Assembly (NCBI GenBank): GCA_003220985.1
Contig: QHTY01000182.1
Location: 24,181-34,211, forward strand
Reading direction: 5' to 3'
Origin: Gemmatimonadota bacterium
GTDB taxonomy: Bacteria > Gemmatimonadota > Gemmatimonadetes > Gemmatimonadales > GWC2-71-9
Length of the DNA stretch: 10,031 bases
In this document: one piece after another, positions 1 to 8,726 of the stretch
Position numbering within the stretch: the first letter of the stretch is position 1
Layout: each line of letters begins with the position of its first letter
Program-made: the position numbers and the translations under genes
Notes under the pieces: generated by a model
Told to the model about the DNA's origin: nothing
The model's database searches: none
What the model saw: the letters and a program-made list of their open reading frames with translations, nothing else

Positions 1-1563
1 AATCTCAAACTTCCGCTCACCCCGCGACTCGGCGTCTGTGACCGCGGCGGCTTGCTTGCGGTAGGTGAGGCCCTCGGTCTTCTCGGCCGGGGGCGGCGGC
101 GTGGCCATGCTCACGATGAACAGCACGAACGTGCAGATGACGAACAGCAGCACCGCGTAGTGCAGGAAGTTGATTGTGGCGATCCAATGCCACAGCGTGC
201 CGGGAGTGAGACCGCCGCCCGACGCCTTGTTCGTGAGCTCGAGAATGAGGCGCAACAGACCGAGTACGAGTCCGGTGATCAGCGATGCAATCGCGCCGGA
301 ACCGTTCAGCCGGCGGTAAAACAGGCCAAGCAGGAAGCAGGCCGCGATCGGCGGTGCGATGTAGGCCTGGACACTCTGCAGATAGATGTAGATCTGGGAT
401 GAGATGTACTTCATAAACGGGATCCACACCAAGCCCAGCCCCACCATGACGCCGGCGGAAATGCGGCCCACTTTCACGAGCTGCGCCTCTGTCGCAGCCG
501 GACGCATTTTCTTATAGACATCCCATGTCAACAGGGTGGAGCATGCGTTGAAGGCGGAGGCCAGGGAGCTCATCAGCGCCGCGAGCATTCCGGCGAGCAC
601 CAGGCCCTTGATCCCGTCCGGGAGCAGCCGCGTGACCAGCGTGGGATACGCGGAGTCCGCGTTGCTGCGCAGTTCGGGGAACAGCGCCAGGGCCACGATG
701 CCGGGCAACACGAAAATGAAGACGGGAAGAATCTTCAGGTAGCCCGCGAAGATCGTCCCGGTGCGCGCCTCTTTGATGTTCTTGGCGGCGAGCACGCGCT
801 GCACGATGTGCTGATCGGTACACCAATACCAGATGCCCAGGATCGGTGCGCCGAAGACGATACCGGTCCACGGGAAGTCGGGGTGGTTCGTGGGCTTCAA
901 CATCGAGAAGAAGCCGGCCGGAACCTTTGCCTCGAGTCCCGAGATGCCGCCGACCCGCGAGAGCCCGATCGCCATGAGCGTGATGGAGCCGAGAATCAGC
1001 ACGATCGCCTGGAGCACCTCGGTGTAGACCACGGCGCGCAGTCCGCCGAAGATGGTATACAGCCCGGTGACGACGATGAGGACGATGGCCGCGGTGTAGA
1101 AATTCCACCCCGTGACTGCGCGAATCACCACGCCGCCCGCATACAGCGTCACGCTGATCTTCGTCAGGACGTAGCCGATGACCGACACCCAGGTGAAATA
1201 CGTCCGCGCCGCCGAGTTGTACCGCTTCTCCAAAAACTCGGGCATCGTATAGACGCCGCTCTTGAGGTAGTAAGGAACGAAGAGCCAGCCAAGCAGCAGC
1301 AGAATGAGACAGGCGAGCCACTCGAAGTGACCGACCGCGAGCCCGCTCCCCGCACCGGTGCCCGCCAACCCGACGAGGTGCTCGCTGCCGATGTTGGAGG
1401 CGAACAGGCTCGCGCCGACCGCGAACCACGCGACGTCCCGGCTCGCCAGGAAATAGTCGGAGCTCACGTTCTTCTCGCGCAGCGCCGCCCACCACGCGAT
1501 GCCGAACAGGATGATGAAGTAGACCGCGATGAACAGCAGGTCGAAGGCGTGGAGATTGCTCAT
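1..1563 (-). CDS. Sodium:solute symporter, SGLT-like (SSS family), 3' end cut by window edge
   Basis: Inner-membrane secondary transporter that would use the Na+ gradient to import a small solute, probably a sugar or sugar derivative. 521 residues are visible and the frame is still open at base 1; the family is usually 500-600 residues, so most of the protein is present. There are about 13-14 hydrophobic segments. Diagnostic SGLT-type motifs are SNIGSEHLVGLAGTG at residues 56-70, HFEW at 79-82, IWYWCTDQHIVQRVLAAKN at 244-262, and LAALMSSLASAFNACST at 327-343. A329 and S332-S333 fall where the Na2-site residues of vSGLT lie, so Na+ coupling looks intact. After the last membrane segment (about residue 486) comes a polar Pro/Lys/Glu-rich tail. 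The ATG overlaps the TGA of the upstream glycosidase-like gene as ATGA, with a weak AAGG 9 bases before it, which suggests translational coupling. The solute is inferred, not shown. Confidence 0.93.
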   Translation of the reverse strand, partial: MSNLHAFDLLFIAVYFIILFGIAWWAALREKNVSSDYFLASRDVAWFAVGASLFASNIGSEHLVGLAGTGAGSGLAVGHFEWLACLILLLLGWLFVPYYLKSGVYTMPEFLEKRYNSAARTYFTWVSVIGYVLTKISVTLYAGGVVIRAVTGWNFYTAAIVLIVVTGLYTIFGGLRAVVYTEVLQAIVLILGSITLMAIGLSRVGGISGLEAKVPAGFFSMLKPTNHPDFPWTGIVFGAPILGIWYWCTDQHIVQRVLAAKNIKEARTGTIFAGYLKILPVFIFVLPGIVALALFPELRSNADSAYPTLVTRLLPDGIKGLVLAGMLAALMSSLASAFNACSTLLTWDVYKKMRPAATEAQLVKVGRISAGVMVGLGLVWIPFMKYISSQIYIYLQSVQAYIAPPIAACFLLGLFYRRLNGSGAIASLITGLVLGLLRLILELTNKASGGGLTPGTLWHWIATINFLHYAVLLFVICTFVLFIVSMATPPPPAEKTEGLTYRKQAAAVTDAESRGERKFEI

Positions 1564-3701
1564 TGCGGGTGCCTTGGGGAGTTGAGGAGATATTGAACTG
1601 CGATATCGGCCAGGGTCCACAACTGCACATCTGAGCTCGAGCCGTAGCGCACCGGCCGCAAAGCCCCTCCTTCGAACTTGTAGCTCCACAGCTCGGAGTA
1701 CTCCAGCCCAGAGCGCCTGGCGGCCGCGCGTACGGAATCGATCACGCCCGGGCGGTTGCGGCCGCCCTGTGCCAACGCGACGAGCAACGTGTTCACTTCG
1801 CGACTCCAGACGACGCGCGGGGAGTGATACAGATCGCGCTCGAACATCTGCCAGACGTTGGGGGAGGCGTAGGCGTCATTCGCAACCGCCAGGCCGACGC
1901 CGTCGATGAACAGCCCGACGGGGTACGGGAGCAGGAACGGCCGCAGCAGCTCGGCCTCACGCGCGTCGTCCTGCCGCTCCAGCAGCAGCCACATCGCGGG
2001 GTCCGTGCTCATCACCGGGATCTGCTGTCCCCCGCTGTCGAGCGAGACCGCGGGAAAGCGCAGGGTATCGGCTGGGAATCCGGAGCGCGTCAGCACCGAC
2101 TCCCAATGCGCCCGCTCCGCGGCGGGCAGCGACGCGAGCTTCGCGCGCACGCGCGCCTCGACCTCCGCCGGCGCCAGCGTCACCGTGAAATGACGATCCG
2201 CCCCTTGCCAGGTCTGCGCCGCACGCCGCACGTCGTACGCCGCTTCGATACCGGGCTCGCCCAGCGCGCGGAACGCGCTGTCGATGGTCCCGATGGCACG
2301 GAGGGCGGCAGGCACCCACACGACGTTGACGTCGAACGGGAAGCAGCCCCCCGCGTAGCCGACGCGGCTGTCCCGCCAACTGCCCGGGTGACAGTAGCCG
2401 TCCGGGTCGCGCTTGAAGCTGACGAGATTCGTGGCAACCGGGTCGCGCGCGTACGGCGCCGCTTGCGTCCAGGCGTACGCGAGATTCTTGCGGAGCGCCG
2501 TGTCCCAACGGCGGACGAAGGCGCGCTTGCGCGCATCGGGCACCTTGGCGTTGGCGAAGTAGCGTCCTGCAACGACGGGGAGCTGAAAGTCGTCGTCCAC
2601 CATCCAGTAGTTCTCCCGCGTCGCCTGCAGATTGCGCAGCAACGTGCGGTCGCCGGTCCTCAGGAACTCGGCGACATTCTCGCGAATCGCCTGGCCGCCG
2701 AGTGCCTCTTCGTGGCTCACTTCACCGGTCGGTGCGAGCTTCGCCAGGGCCGCGCCGATCACAAACTCCGCCATCGTGTCGGACCAGACGGGCTCCATCA
2801 GCAGCGCGGTCAAGAGCATGTCGCGCCCGAAGTATGTGGCGTAGGTCGGCAGAGCCGCTAACAGCTTCTCCTTGGAGCTGAGCAGCTCGAAGCCGCGGAT
2901 TTCGCGCTCGATGCGCGGAGACTTTGCCGAATCAGCGAAGCGGCGAAAGCGATCGTTGAAGATTTGTCGGCGATCGAGCGGGCTCAGCGGAGGACCGTCG
3001 GTCGCGATCTCGACGCTCAGCGAGATCGCTTGGGTGCCTCCCCCGAGGGGCCGGATCGTCGCCACCCGACCGGTGAGCGTGGCGCCCGAGCGGCGCGCGT
3101 CGCCGCTCAGCGCCAGCGAGAGGTGGTTCTTCCCATCGAGACTCGGCTGCGAGGCGCGGACCGTCCAGCGCGAGGCGGTGTTGATGAGCACGACGCTGGG
3201 TGTCAGGCGATCGGTATACGGTCGGCCCATTTTCGCGGCGAACTGCGCCATTTCCGGAACGACGAACGTCGGCGCATCGATCGAGTCGCGCACTCGGCCC
3301 GTATAGCCGAAGTCGCGCTCGATGCGCATGGACCCGAGGAGCAGCTGACCGACCTCGACCGCCGTAGACCGCCCAACTTGCACCGCAAGGTTGTAGCGTA
3401 ATCCGCGACGACCGCCGCTCGTCCACACCGTCGCTGTCCCCGCACCGAAAGCGACCGCCCCGACCGGCCGAACCGTAAACCCGATGCTTTCATTCAACCC
3501 GTCCGCCCAGAGATGCACCACGCGACCCGTCTTCCCTTCGATATAGATCTCGACAGAATTCCCTCGGCTATCGCGATAGAGCCGGGCCGTGTACCCCTCG
3601 TATGCCGCAGGGTCGTCGAGGCCCGGGGTGGGAAATTCCAATACGGGCGGGGTTCCCCGCGCGGATACAACCTGCATCGCGAGCAGAACGGCCGGCAGCA
3701 T
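1560..3701 (-). CDS. Probable exported (alpha/alpha)6-barrel glycosidase-like protein
   Basis: 713 residues. I do not recognise the exact family. Residues 1-15 form a hydrophobic, signal-peptide-like start (LPAVLLAMQVVSA) without a basic N-region, so export is likely but not certain. Residues about 20-240 look beta-rich. Residues about 265-710 look helical and carry motifs typical of six-hairpin glycosidases and glycogen-debranching-type domains: YFGRDMLLTALL at 290-301, GEVSHEE at 326-332, WMVDDDFQLP at 366-375, and HPGSWRDSRVGYAGGCFPFD at 438-457. Candidate acidic catalytic residues are D294, E331/E332, D369-D371 and D444, but none can be assigned by eye. Just upstream the frame is open to a stop at 3786-3788 with no ATG, GTG or TTG, so ATG 3701 is the only usual start. 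It has no clear Shine-Dalgarno. The gene is the first of a two-gene unit with the Na+ symporter (4-base overlap) and diverges from the SusC/SusD genes. That fits a periplasmic enzyme releasing a monomer for the symporter. It could also be a non-catalytic or lipid-linked glycan-processing relative. Confidence 0.8.
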   Translation of the reverse strand: MLPAVLLAMQVVSARGTPPVLEFPTPGLDDPAAYEGYTARLYRDSRGNSVEIYIEGKTGRVVHLWADGLNESIGFTVRPVGAVAFGAGTATVWTSGGRRGLRYNLAVQVGRSTAVEVGQLLLGSMRIERDFGYTGRVRDSIDAPTFVVPEMAQFAAKMGRPYTDRLTPSVVLINTASRWTVRASQPSLDGKNHLSLALSGDARRSGATLTGRVATIRPLGGGTQAISLSVEIATDGPPLSPLDRRQIFNDRFRRFADSAKSPRIEREIRGFELLSSKEKLLAALPTYATYFGRDMLLTALLMEPVWSDTMAEFVIGAALAKLAPTGEVSHEEALGGQAIRENVAEFLRTGDRTLLRNLQATRENYWMVDDDFQLPVVAGRYFANAKVPDARKRAFVRRWDTALRKNLAYAWTQAAPYARDPVATNLVSFKRDPDGYCHPGSWRDSRVGYAGGCFPFDVNVVWVPAALRAIGTIDSAFRALGEPGIEAAYDVRRAAQTWQGADRHFTVTLAPAEVEARVRAKLASLPAAERAHWESVLTRSGFPADTLRFPAVSLDSGGQQIPVMSTDPAMWLLLERQDDAREAELLRPFLLPYPVGLFIDGVGLAVANDAYASPNVWQMFERDLYHSPRVVWSREVNTLLVALAQGGRNRPGVIDSVRAAARRSGLEYSELWSYKFEGGALRPVRYGSSSDVQLWTLADIAVQYLLNSPRHPQ

Positions 3702-3727
3702 GGGCGTACATACTCGGCCCGCTGGAC

Positions 3728-3742
3728 GCCCTTGACAAGGGC
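3728..3742. promoter_or_regulatory. 15-bp palindrome, possible operator
   Basis: GCCCTTG-A-CAAGGGC is a perfect inverted repeat with 7-base arms around one central base. It sits 26 bases upstream of the leftward start codon and 72 bases upstream of the rightward one, and contains the -35-like hexamers of both strands. A dimeric regulator bound here could control both units. The family of such a regulator cannot be told, and no regulator gene is in the window. Confidence 0.35.
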
Positions 3743-3802
3743 TGGATCGCGCGGCAATTCGATGGGAATAACCGTATTCCGTTGGTCAGCGGACTAGCCC
3801 GC

Positions 3803-3807
3803 GGAGG
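3803..3807 (+). promoter_or_regulatory. Ribosome binding site that sets the SusC start
   Basis: GGAGG lies seven bases before the ATG at 3815. It is the strongest Shine-Dalgarno in the window. It decides in favour of this ATG over the in-frame upstream ATG at 3602, because the protein starting at 3815 opens directly with a signal peptide. Confidence 0.85.
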
Positions 3808-3814
3808 TACCACG

Positions 3815-6800
3815 ATGCGCTTCGTTCGACAGTCAGTCTCGGCTCTCGCGTTCCTCTGTCTGTACTCCATGCCTCTCACCGCGCAGAATACCGGCACCGT
3901 CAGAGGTCAGGTGGTCGACAGCACGACAAAGCAGGCTCTCGCCGGCGTCACAGTTCAAATCCAAGGCACAGCGCGTTCGACCGTGACAGGAACCGACGGC
4001 AACTACTCGCTCGGCGACGTGCCGGCGGGAAGCGTCGTCGTGCGGGCGACACGGATCGGGTTTGGGCCGCAGCAGCAGATCGTGACCGTCACCGCCGGCG
4101 CGACGGCCGAGGCGCGGTTCGAAATGGCGCCGCAGGCGTCCTTGCTCGAGGCCGTCGTCGTCACCGGTTACGGGACGACGCGGCGTGAAGCCATCACCGG
4201 CTCCGTCTCGAGCGTCGATGCCTCGGCCGCGAACGTTGGCGTGAAGACCAACGTCAGCCAAATGATCCAGGGACGCGCCGCGGGCGTGGAGGTCATTCAG
4301 AACAACGGCGAGCCGGGTGCGGGGGCGCAGATCCTGATCCGCGGCGGCAGCTCCGTCAGCGCGAAGAACGATCCGCTCTACGTCATAGACGGGGTTCCGA
4401 TCAACAACGTCGCGACCGAGCCGGACGGCAACGGGTGGACCGGCAATCCGTCGCTCGCGCGCAACCCCTTGAACCTGCTGAACCCGGCCGACATCGCATC
4501 CATCACGGTGCTCAAAGACGCGGCCTCGACGGCGATCTACGGCAGCCGCGCCTCGAACGGCGTGATTCTCATCGAGACGAAGCGCGGTCAGACGGCGGGC
4601 GGAGCGACCTTCGAGTACGACGGTTATGTGTCGACGTCCAGTCCCTCCCGCCACCTCGACGTGCTGAACGGCAACGAGTATCTCGCCTTCGTGCAGGGTT
4701 CGGTTGCGAACTGGCGTAACGATTCAACCGCGTTCAGCGGCAGACATGGGCCGGCGGATACGATCTTCACGAAGCATTTCGCGGATTCGGCGGCCACCTT
4801 CAACGCCCTCGATCCTACGCACCTCGGGAACCTGGGCGTCCTGTGGAAGACGGGACCCAATCCCGGTGATACCGTCAGGACCATCTACAACACCAATTGG
4901 GAAGGCGCGCTGACGCGCTCGTCCATCACGCACAATCACAATCTCGCGTTCTCCGGCGGCAGCGAAGACACGCACTATCGCGCGTCCGTGAACTACGCGA
5001 AAGAGCAAGGCGTGACGCTCTCGAGCGGGCTCGAGCGGATCCAGGGGCGGCTCAGTGCCACGCACTCGGATCTCGACAACCGCCTGCGGATCGGCCTCAA
5101 CGTCTCGAGCTCGCGCGTCAACAACACCTACCTCACCTATGAAAACCAGGGTGGCTTCGAAGGCGGCGTGTTTGAGAATGTTGCCATCTTCAATCCGACG
5201 CAGCCGGTCAGCTTCACCGATTCAACGGGAACGCATTTCTTCGAGGTTGGCGGGACCACAACACGCAATCCGGTGGCGTTGGCAAATCAGATCATAAACC
5301 TCGGCCAGACGACCAGGACCCTCGGGAACGCCGAGGCCGAGTTCGACGTGGTACATGGTCTGACGGCGAAGGTCAACGTGGGGCTGGACCATTCCAACGG
5401 CGGACGGCAGGAGTACTACCCGATCGCGAACCCGCTGGGCAGGGCGTTGGGGAACGGGCTCGCGCAACAACAGAATCTGGAAAACGCCACACAGACGCTG
5501 CAGACGCTCCTCACCTACGACGGCCAAGTCGGGGAGGGCCACAGCCTCAACGTCGTGGGTGGCTATGAATACAGCAAGTTCAAGACGAACTGGGTGATGG
5601 GAAGGGGCATCGGATTCTTCACCGACGCCTACGGCTTCAACAGCCTCGATGCCGCCACCACGAGAACGACCGCGTCCAACGCGACGGAAAGCCGGCTCGC
5701 GTCGTTTTTCGGCCGGGCCAACCTTGGGCTGAACAATCGCTTTTTCGTCACAGGCGTGGTGCGGTATGACGGCTCGTCCCGGTTCGCGGCGGGACACAAA
5801 TGGGCTCTGTTCCCAGGGCTGTCAGGTTCGTGGAATCTGAAGCAGGAAGGGTTCATGCAGGGTGGACCGTTCTCGGAGTTCCGCGTGCGCCTCGGCTGGG
5901 GTCTCCAGGGCAATCCCACCATCGATCCATACACCACGGAGATCACGCTCGCGAGCGGCAGCGGCGCCACATACCCGTGGGGTGACACTCCTCATGGCGG
6001 AGTTCTCGCGACGAGTAACGGGAACCCGAATCTGAAGTGGGAGCAGACCTCGCAGGTCGACGGGGCGATCGACTTCGGCCTCTTGAACAACCGGCTCTCC
6101 GGAACCGTCGAGTATTACCACAAGAACACCAAGGACCTGCTGCTGACCGTCGACGTCGCGCAGCCGTCTCTGACGCCCCAGCAGCTCAGAAACGTGGGCC
6201 GGCTCAGCGGTCACGGCCTGGAGCTTTCCCTTGACGCTCTGGCGATCTCACGACCCGGCCTGACTTGGCGTGCGGGCCTCGTCTTCGCCGCGGACCGCAG
6301 CAAGGTCACTGACCTTGGATGCGGGACGGATACGACAAGCAACGTCAAGACGTGCCCGTTCTACGAGTCAGCAGACGTTAGCGGGCAGGGTCAGAGCGGT
6401 GTACGGGCCGAGCGCGTCATGGTCTGCGACCCAAGCAGGCCAGGCTTTTGCCCGGGGTATGCCTTGGGGACGTTCTACGGCCCCGTATTCCTCGAGGTCG
6501 ACCCGACGACGGGGCAGCAAGTATTTTTCTGCACCGCGGCCACTACGGGGTGCGTGAACGGACGGACGACGATCAGTGGCAACCCCGCCGCCGCCGATTA
6601 CCGCGTCATCGGCAATGCCAATCCGGACTTCACGCTGGGCTGGAGCAGCCAGATCTCCTGGAACCGCTTCGACGTCAGTTTCCTGGTCCGGGCAGTGGTG
6701 GGGCAGGACGTGTTCAATAACACGGCACTGGTCTATTCCAGCAAGGGTAACGCCATCGGGGGGAGCAATATCCTGCGGCCCGCGGTGACCGATCCGACCG

Positions 6801-7084
6801 GTATTCATGAGCCCGCGATCTACTCCTCTCGCTGGATCGAGAGTGCGTCGTTTGTGCGCATGCAGAACATCACGGTCGGGTACGACCTCCACGTGCCGTT
6901 GCTGATGCGCTCGGCGCGCAGCGCGCGGCTCTATGTGTCGGCCGACAATCTGTTCCTCCTCACGGGGTATTCGGGGCTCGACCCCGAGGTCTATTCGGGT
7001 ACCGGGCTGGCAGTACGCGGTGTCGACTATCTCGTCTATCCCCACCCCCGGACGATCACGGGGGGTCTCCGTCTCCTCTTCTAG
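3815..7084 (+). CDS. SusC/RagA-family TonB-linked outer-membrane transporter
   Basis: 1089 residues, full length for the family. It forms a 22-strand outer-membrane barrel that imports oligomers bound with its SusD partner, driven by TonB. Order of parts: signal peptide (residues 1-23, cleavage after LTA); carboxypeptidase-regulatory-like beta-sandwich (about 28-108); TonB-box-like EAVVVTGYG (112-120); plug domain with QMIQGRAAGVEV, LYVIDGVPINN (188-198) and the hallmark SITVLKDAASTAIYGSRASN (229-248); then the barrel, ending in RTITGGLRLLF with the terminal Phe expected for barrel assembly. There is no STN domain, so signalling to an anti-sigma factor is not indicated. The start is fixed by GGAGG seven bases upstream. 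Oddity: all six cysteines of the mature protein lie between residues 836 and 913. The SusD gene follows after 13 bases, so the two form an operon. The substrate is unknown. Confidence 0.97.
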   Translation: MRFVRQSVSALAFLCLYSMPLTAQNTGTVRGQVVDSTTKQALAGVTVQIQGTARSTVTGTDGNYSLGDVPAGSVVVRATRIGFGPQQQIVTVTAGATAEARFEMAPQASLLEAVVVTGYGTTRREAITGSVSSVDASAANVGVKTNVSQMIQGRAAGVEVIQNNGEPGAGAQILIRGGSSVSAKNDPLYVIDGVPINNVATEPDGNGWTGNPSLARNPLNLLNPADIASITVLKDAASTAIYGSRASNGVILIETKRGQTAGGATFEYDGYVSTSSPSRHLDVLNGNEYLAFVQGSVANWRNDSTAFSGRHGPADTIFTKHFADSAATFNALDPTHLGNLGVLWKTGPNPGDTVRTIYNTNWEGALTRSSITHNHNLAFSGGSEDTHYRASVNYAKEQGVTLSSGLERIQGRLSATHSDLDNRLRIGLNVSSSRVNNTYLTYENQGGFEGGVFENVAIFNPTQPVSFTDSTGTHFFEVGGTTTRNPVALANQIINLGQTTRTLGNAEAEFDVVHGLTAKVNVGLDHSNGGRQEYYPIANPLGRALGNGLAQQQNLENATQTLQTLLTYDGQVGEGHSLNVVGGYEYSKFKTNWVMGRGIGFFTDAYGFNSLDAATTRTTASNATESRLASFFGRANLGLNNRFFVTGVVRYDGSSRFAAGHKWALFPGLSGSWNLKQEGFMQGGPFSEFRVRLGWGLQGNPTIDPYTTEITLASGSGATYPWGDTPHGGVLATSNGNPNLKWEQTSQVDGAIDFGLLNNRLSGTVEYYHKNTKDLLLTVDVAQPSLTPQQLRNVGRLSGHGLELSLDALAISRPGLTWRAGLVFAADRSKVTDLGCGTDTTSNVKTCPFYESADVSGQGQSGVRAERVMVCDPSRPGFCPGYALGTFYGPVFLEVDPTTGQQVFFCTAATTGCVNGRTTISGNPAAADYRVIGNANPDFTLGWSSQISWNRFDVSFLVRAVVGQDVFNNTALVYSSKGNAIGGSNILRPAVTDPTGIHEPAIYSSRWIESASFVRMQNITVGYDLHVPLLMRSARSARLYVSADNLFLLTGYSGLDPEVYSGTGLAVRGVDYLVYPHPRTITGGLRLLF

Positions 7085-7097
7085 GGAGCGATGTCCA

Positions 7098-8726
7098 ATG
7101 AAGCGACCATTTGTGAAGATATCGTTCGGAGCGGGGGCGCTGCTCTTTGGGCTGCTCATCGTGCCGCAAGCGTGCACCAACCTCGATGAAACTCCGCTCA
7201 GCCTGATCACGCCCGGGAACTTCTTCCACACCGAGCCGGAAGTGCTGGCCGGTCTCGCGGGTGTATATGCGCAGCTGCGGAGCACGGCGCCGGAAGGAGG
7301 TCTCTACGATGCGAACGAGGTCAGCACCGACGAGATCGTGGTGCCGATCCGCGGCAAGGACTGGAACGACAACGGCCAGTGGATCGATCTGCACAACGTG
7401 ACCTGGACGCCTACGAGCATCGCGACGACGAATTTCTTCAATGGAGCCTGGAACACGGCCTATACGGGCGTCGCGCGCGCCAATCTGTTCCTTTCGGCAA
7501 TGGAGAACTCGACCGTTCCGAACAAGGCGCGTTACGTGGCGGAGGGCAGGACATTACGGGCCTTCTATTACTATCTCCTGATGGACATGTTCGGCGGCGT
7601 GCCGATCGTGACAACCACTGATATCCAATTGAAGGCCCGCAGCACGCGCCGTGAGCTCTTCGACTTCATCGAAAGCGAGTTGATTGCGGCCCGTGATTCC
7701 GGCTTGCCAGACACCTGGGGCGCAGCGGACAACGGCCGGATCACCAAGTGGGCCGCCGATGCGATCCTCGCCAACATGTACTTGAACGCCGGCGTGTTTA
7801 CGAAGGATGGCACCCCCGCGAGCCCTATCAACGCCAACGGATACAACTCGTGTCAGGGTGTAACCGTGAGCGGGAGCCAGGGTGCGTGCGCAGCCGCCAT
7901 CGCCGCTGCCGATCGGATTCTGAATTCCGGCAAATACTTGCTGGCCGACTCATTCCCCCAGAATTTCCGCGCCGACAACTACAAGTCGCCGGAAAACATC
8001 TTCGTCGTCAAGTTCATCGCCGCGGACAATCTGGGAATGGGTATCGCCATGGCGGCGCTGCACTATTGCCAGTATGCGCCCCTCACGCCGTGGAACGGCT
8101 TCTCGACGCTGGCGCAGACGTTCAACGCCTTCGATCCGACCGACAAGCGTCGCAACGCGATCCTGATCGGACCTCAACGGGACGTGTTGACAGGTGCGCT
8201 GGTGACCGTGCGGGTGTCCAACGCTTGTCCACCCTATACACCCGCTAATGCGCTGGTCTTCACCGACAGCATCGCTAACATCCGCTCGGCGACCGAAGGC
8301 GAGGGCCCACGAATCTACAAGTGGCCGGCCGACCCGGCCCACGTGGCGCAAAACAGCGGCAACGACTTCGCCTGGTTCCGTCTGGGCGAAATCTATCTGA
8401 TCAAGGCCGAGGCGCAGCACGTGCTCGGGCAGGACGGTCCAGCGCTGATAGTCCTCAACAACCTGCGCGCCCGCACCGACCCCGTCGCGCCTCCGCTTGC
8501 GGCGGTCTCCGATTCCGTGATTCTCAGGGAGCGGTTGTTCGAGCTGTTCGGTGAAGTCAAGCGGCGGCAGGACCTGATCCGGTTCGGCAAGTTCACGAAT
8601 CGAACCGACGCCGCATCGGGTCTGGTCGGCGGCAAAGTGGCGAGCGCGGACTACTACGTCCTGATGCCGATCCCGCAGACGCAGATCAGCGCCAACCCCC
8701 TGCTCTCGCAAAACCCCGGGTACTAA
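7098..8726 (+). CDS. SusD/RagB-family nutrient-binding outer-membrane lipoprotein
   Basis: 542 residues, normal for the family. It is the surface lipoprotein that caps the SusC barrel and binds the ligand for import. The N-terminus has basic residues (K2, R3, K7), a hydrophobic stretch, and C26 as the likely lipidated residue. The lipobox PQAC is weaker than usual, but the following CTNLDETPLSLITPGNFF is the classical start of a mature SusD. The helical TPR-like scaffold includes ARANLFLSAMEN and the YYLLMDMFGGVPIVTT segment. The C-terminal domain carries FAWFRLGEIYLIKAEAQ (about 423-439) and LRERLFELFGEVKRRQDLIR (from about 475), and the protein ends in the usual NPGY. The start is ATG 7098, preceded by GGGAG at 7084-7088 with nine bases of spacing; the longer in-frame reading lies inside the SusC gene. 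Cysteines at 252, 264, 324 and 377 could form disulfides. The TAA stop is followed directly by the next gene. Confidence 0.96.
   Translation: MKRPFVKISFGAGALLFGLLIVPQACTNLDETPLSLITPGNFFHTEPEVLAGLAGVYAQLRSTAPEGGLYDANEVSTDEIVVPIRGKDWNDNGQWIDLHNVTWTPTSIATTNFFNGAWNTAYTGVARANLFLSAMENSTVPNKARYVAEGRTLRAFYYYLLMDMFGGVPIVTTTDIQLKARSTRRELFDFIESELIAARDSGLPDTWGAADNGRITKWAADAILANMYLNAGVFTKDGTPASPINANGYNSCQGVTVSGSQGACAAAIAAADRILNSGKYLLADSFPQNFRADNYKSPENIFVVKFIAADNLGMGIAMAALHYCQYAPLTPWNGFSTLAQTFNAFDPTDKRRNAILIGPQRDVLTGALVTVRVSNACPPYTPANALVFTDSIANIRSATEGEGPRIYKWPADPAHVAQNSGNDFAWFRLGEIYLIKAEAQHVLGQDGPALIVLNNLRARTDPVAPPLAAVSDSVILRERLFELFGEVKRRQDLIRFGKFTNRTDAASGLVGGKVASADYYVLMPIPQTQISANPLLSQNPGY

Larger units (their letters stand above)
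3702..3814. promoter_or_regulatory. Divergent intergenic control region
   Basis: These 113 bases separate the start codons of the leftward glycosidase/symporter unit and the rightward SusC/SusD unit, so promoters for both should lie here. On the + strand a perfect -35-like TTGACA occurs at 3732-3737, but no convincing -10 follows at 16-18 bases. On the - strand TTGTCA (3733-3738) is followed at 17 bases by GAGTAT (3710-3715), a weak -10 that would give an almost leaderless transcript for the gene starting at 3701. The location is well supported by gene orientation. The individual promoter boxes are guesses. Confidence 0.5.

Noticed and set aside
808..1596. 262-codon plus-strand open frame opposite the symporter
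   Set aside because: The translation is charged, low-complexity and without motifs, and the opposite strand holds a well-conserved membrane protein.
512..1630. Long open frame of 372 codons on the minus strand overlapping the symporter
   Set aside because: It is a shifted frame in GC-rich DNA with Arg/His/Gly-rich low-complexity translation, while the other frame on the same strand gives clear SGLT motifs.
3602..3814. In-frame 71-residue N-terminal extension of the SusC protein from ATG 3602
   Set aside because: The extension has no signal peptide, overlaps the divergent gene's first 100 bases, and is followed by an ATG with GGAGG at ideal spacing and an immediate signal peptide.
6933..7097. 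In-frame extension of the SusD protein into the SusC gene
   Set aside because: ATG 7098 has its own GGGAG and opens directly with a lipoprotein signal; the extension would lie inside SusC coding sequence and remove the signal from the N-terminus.
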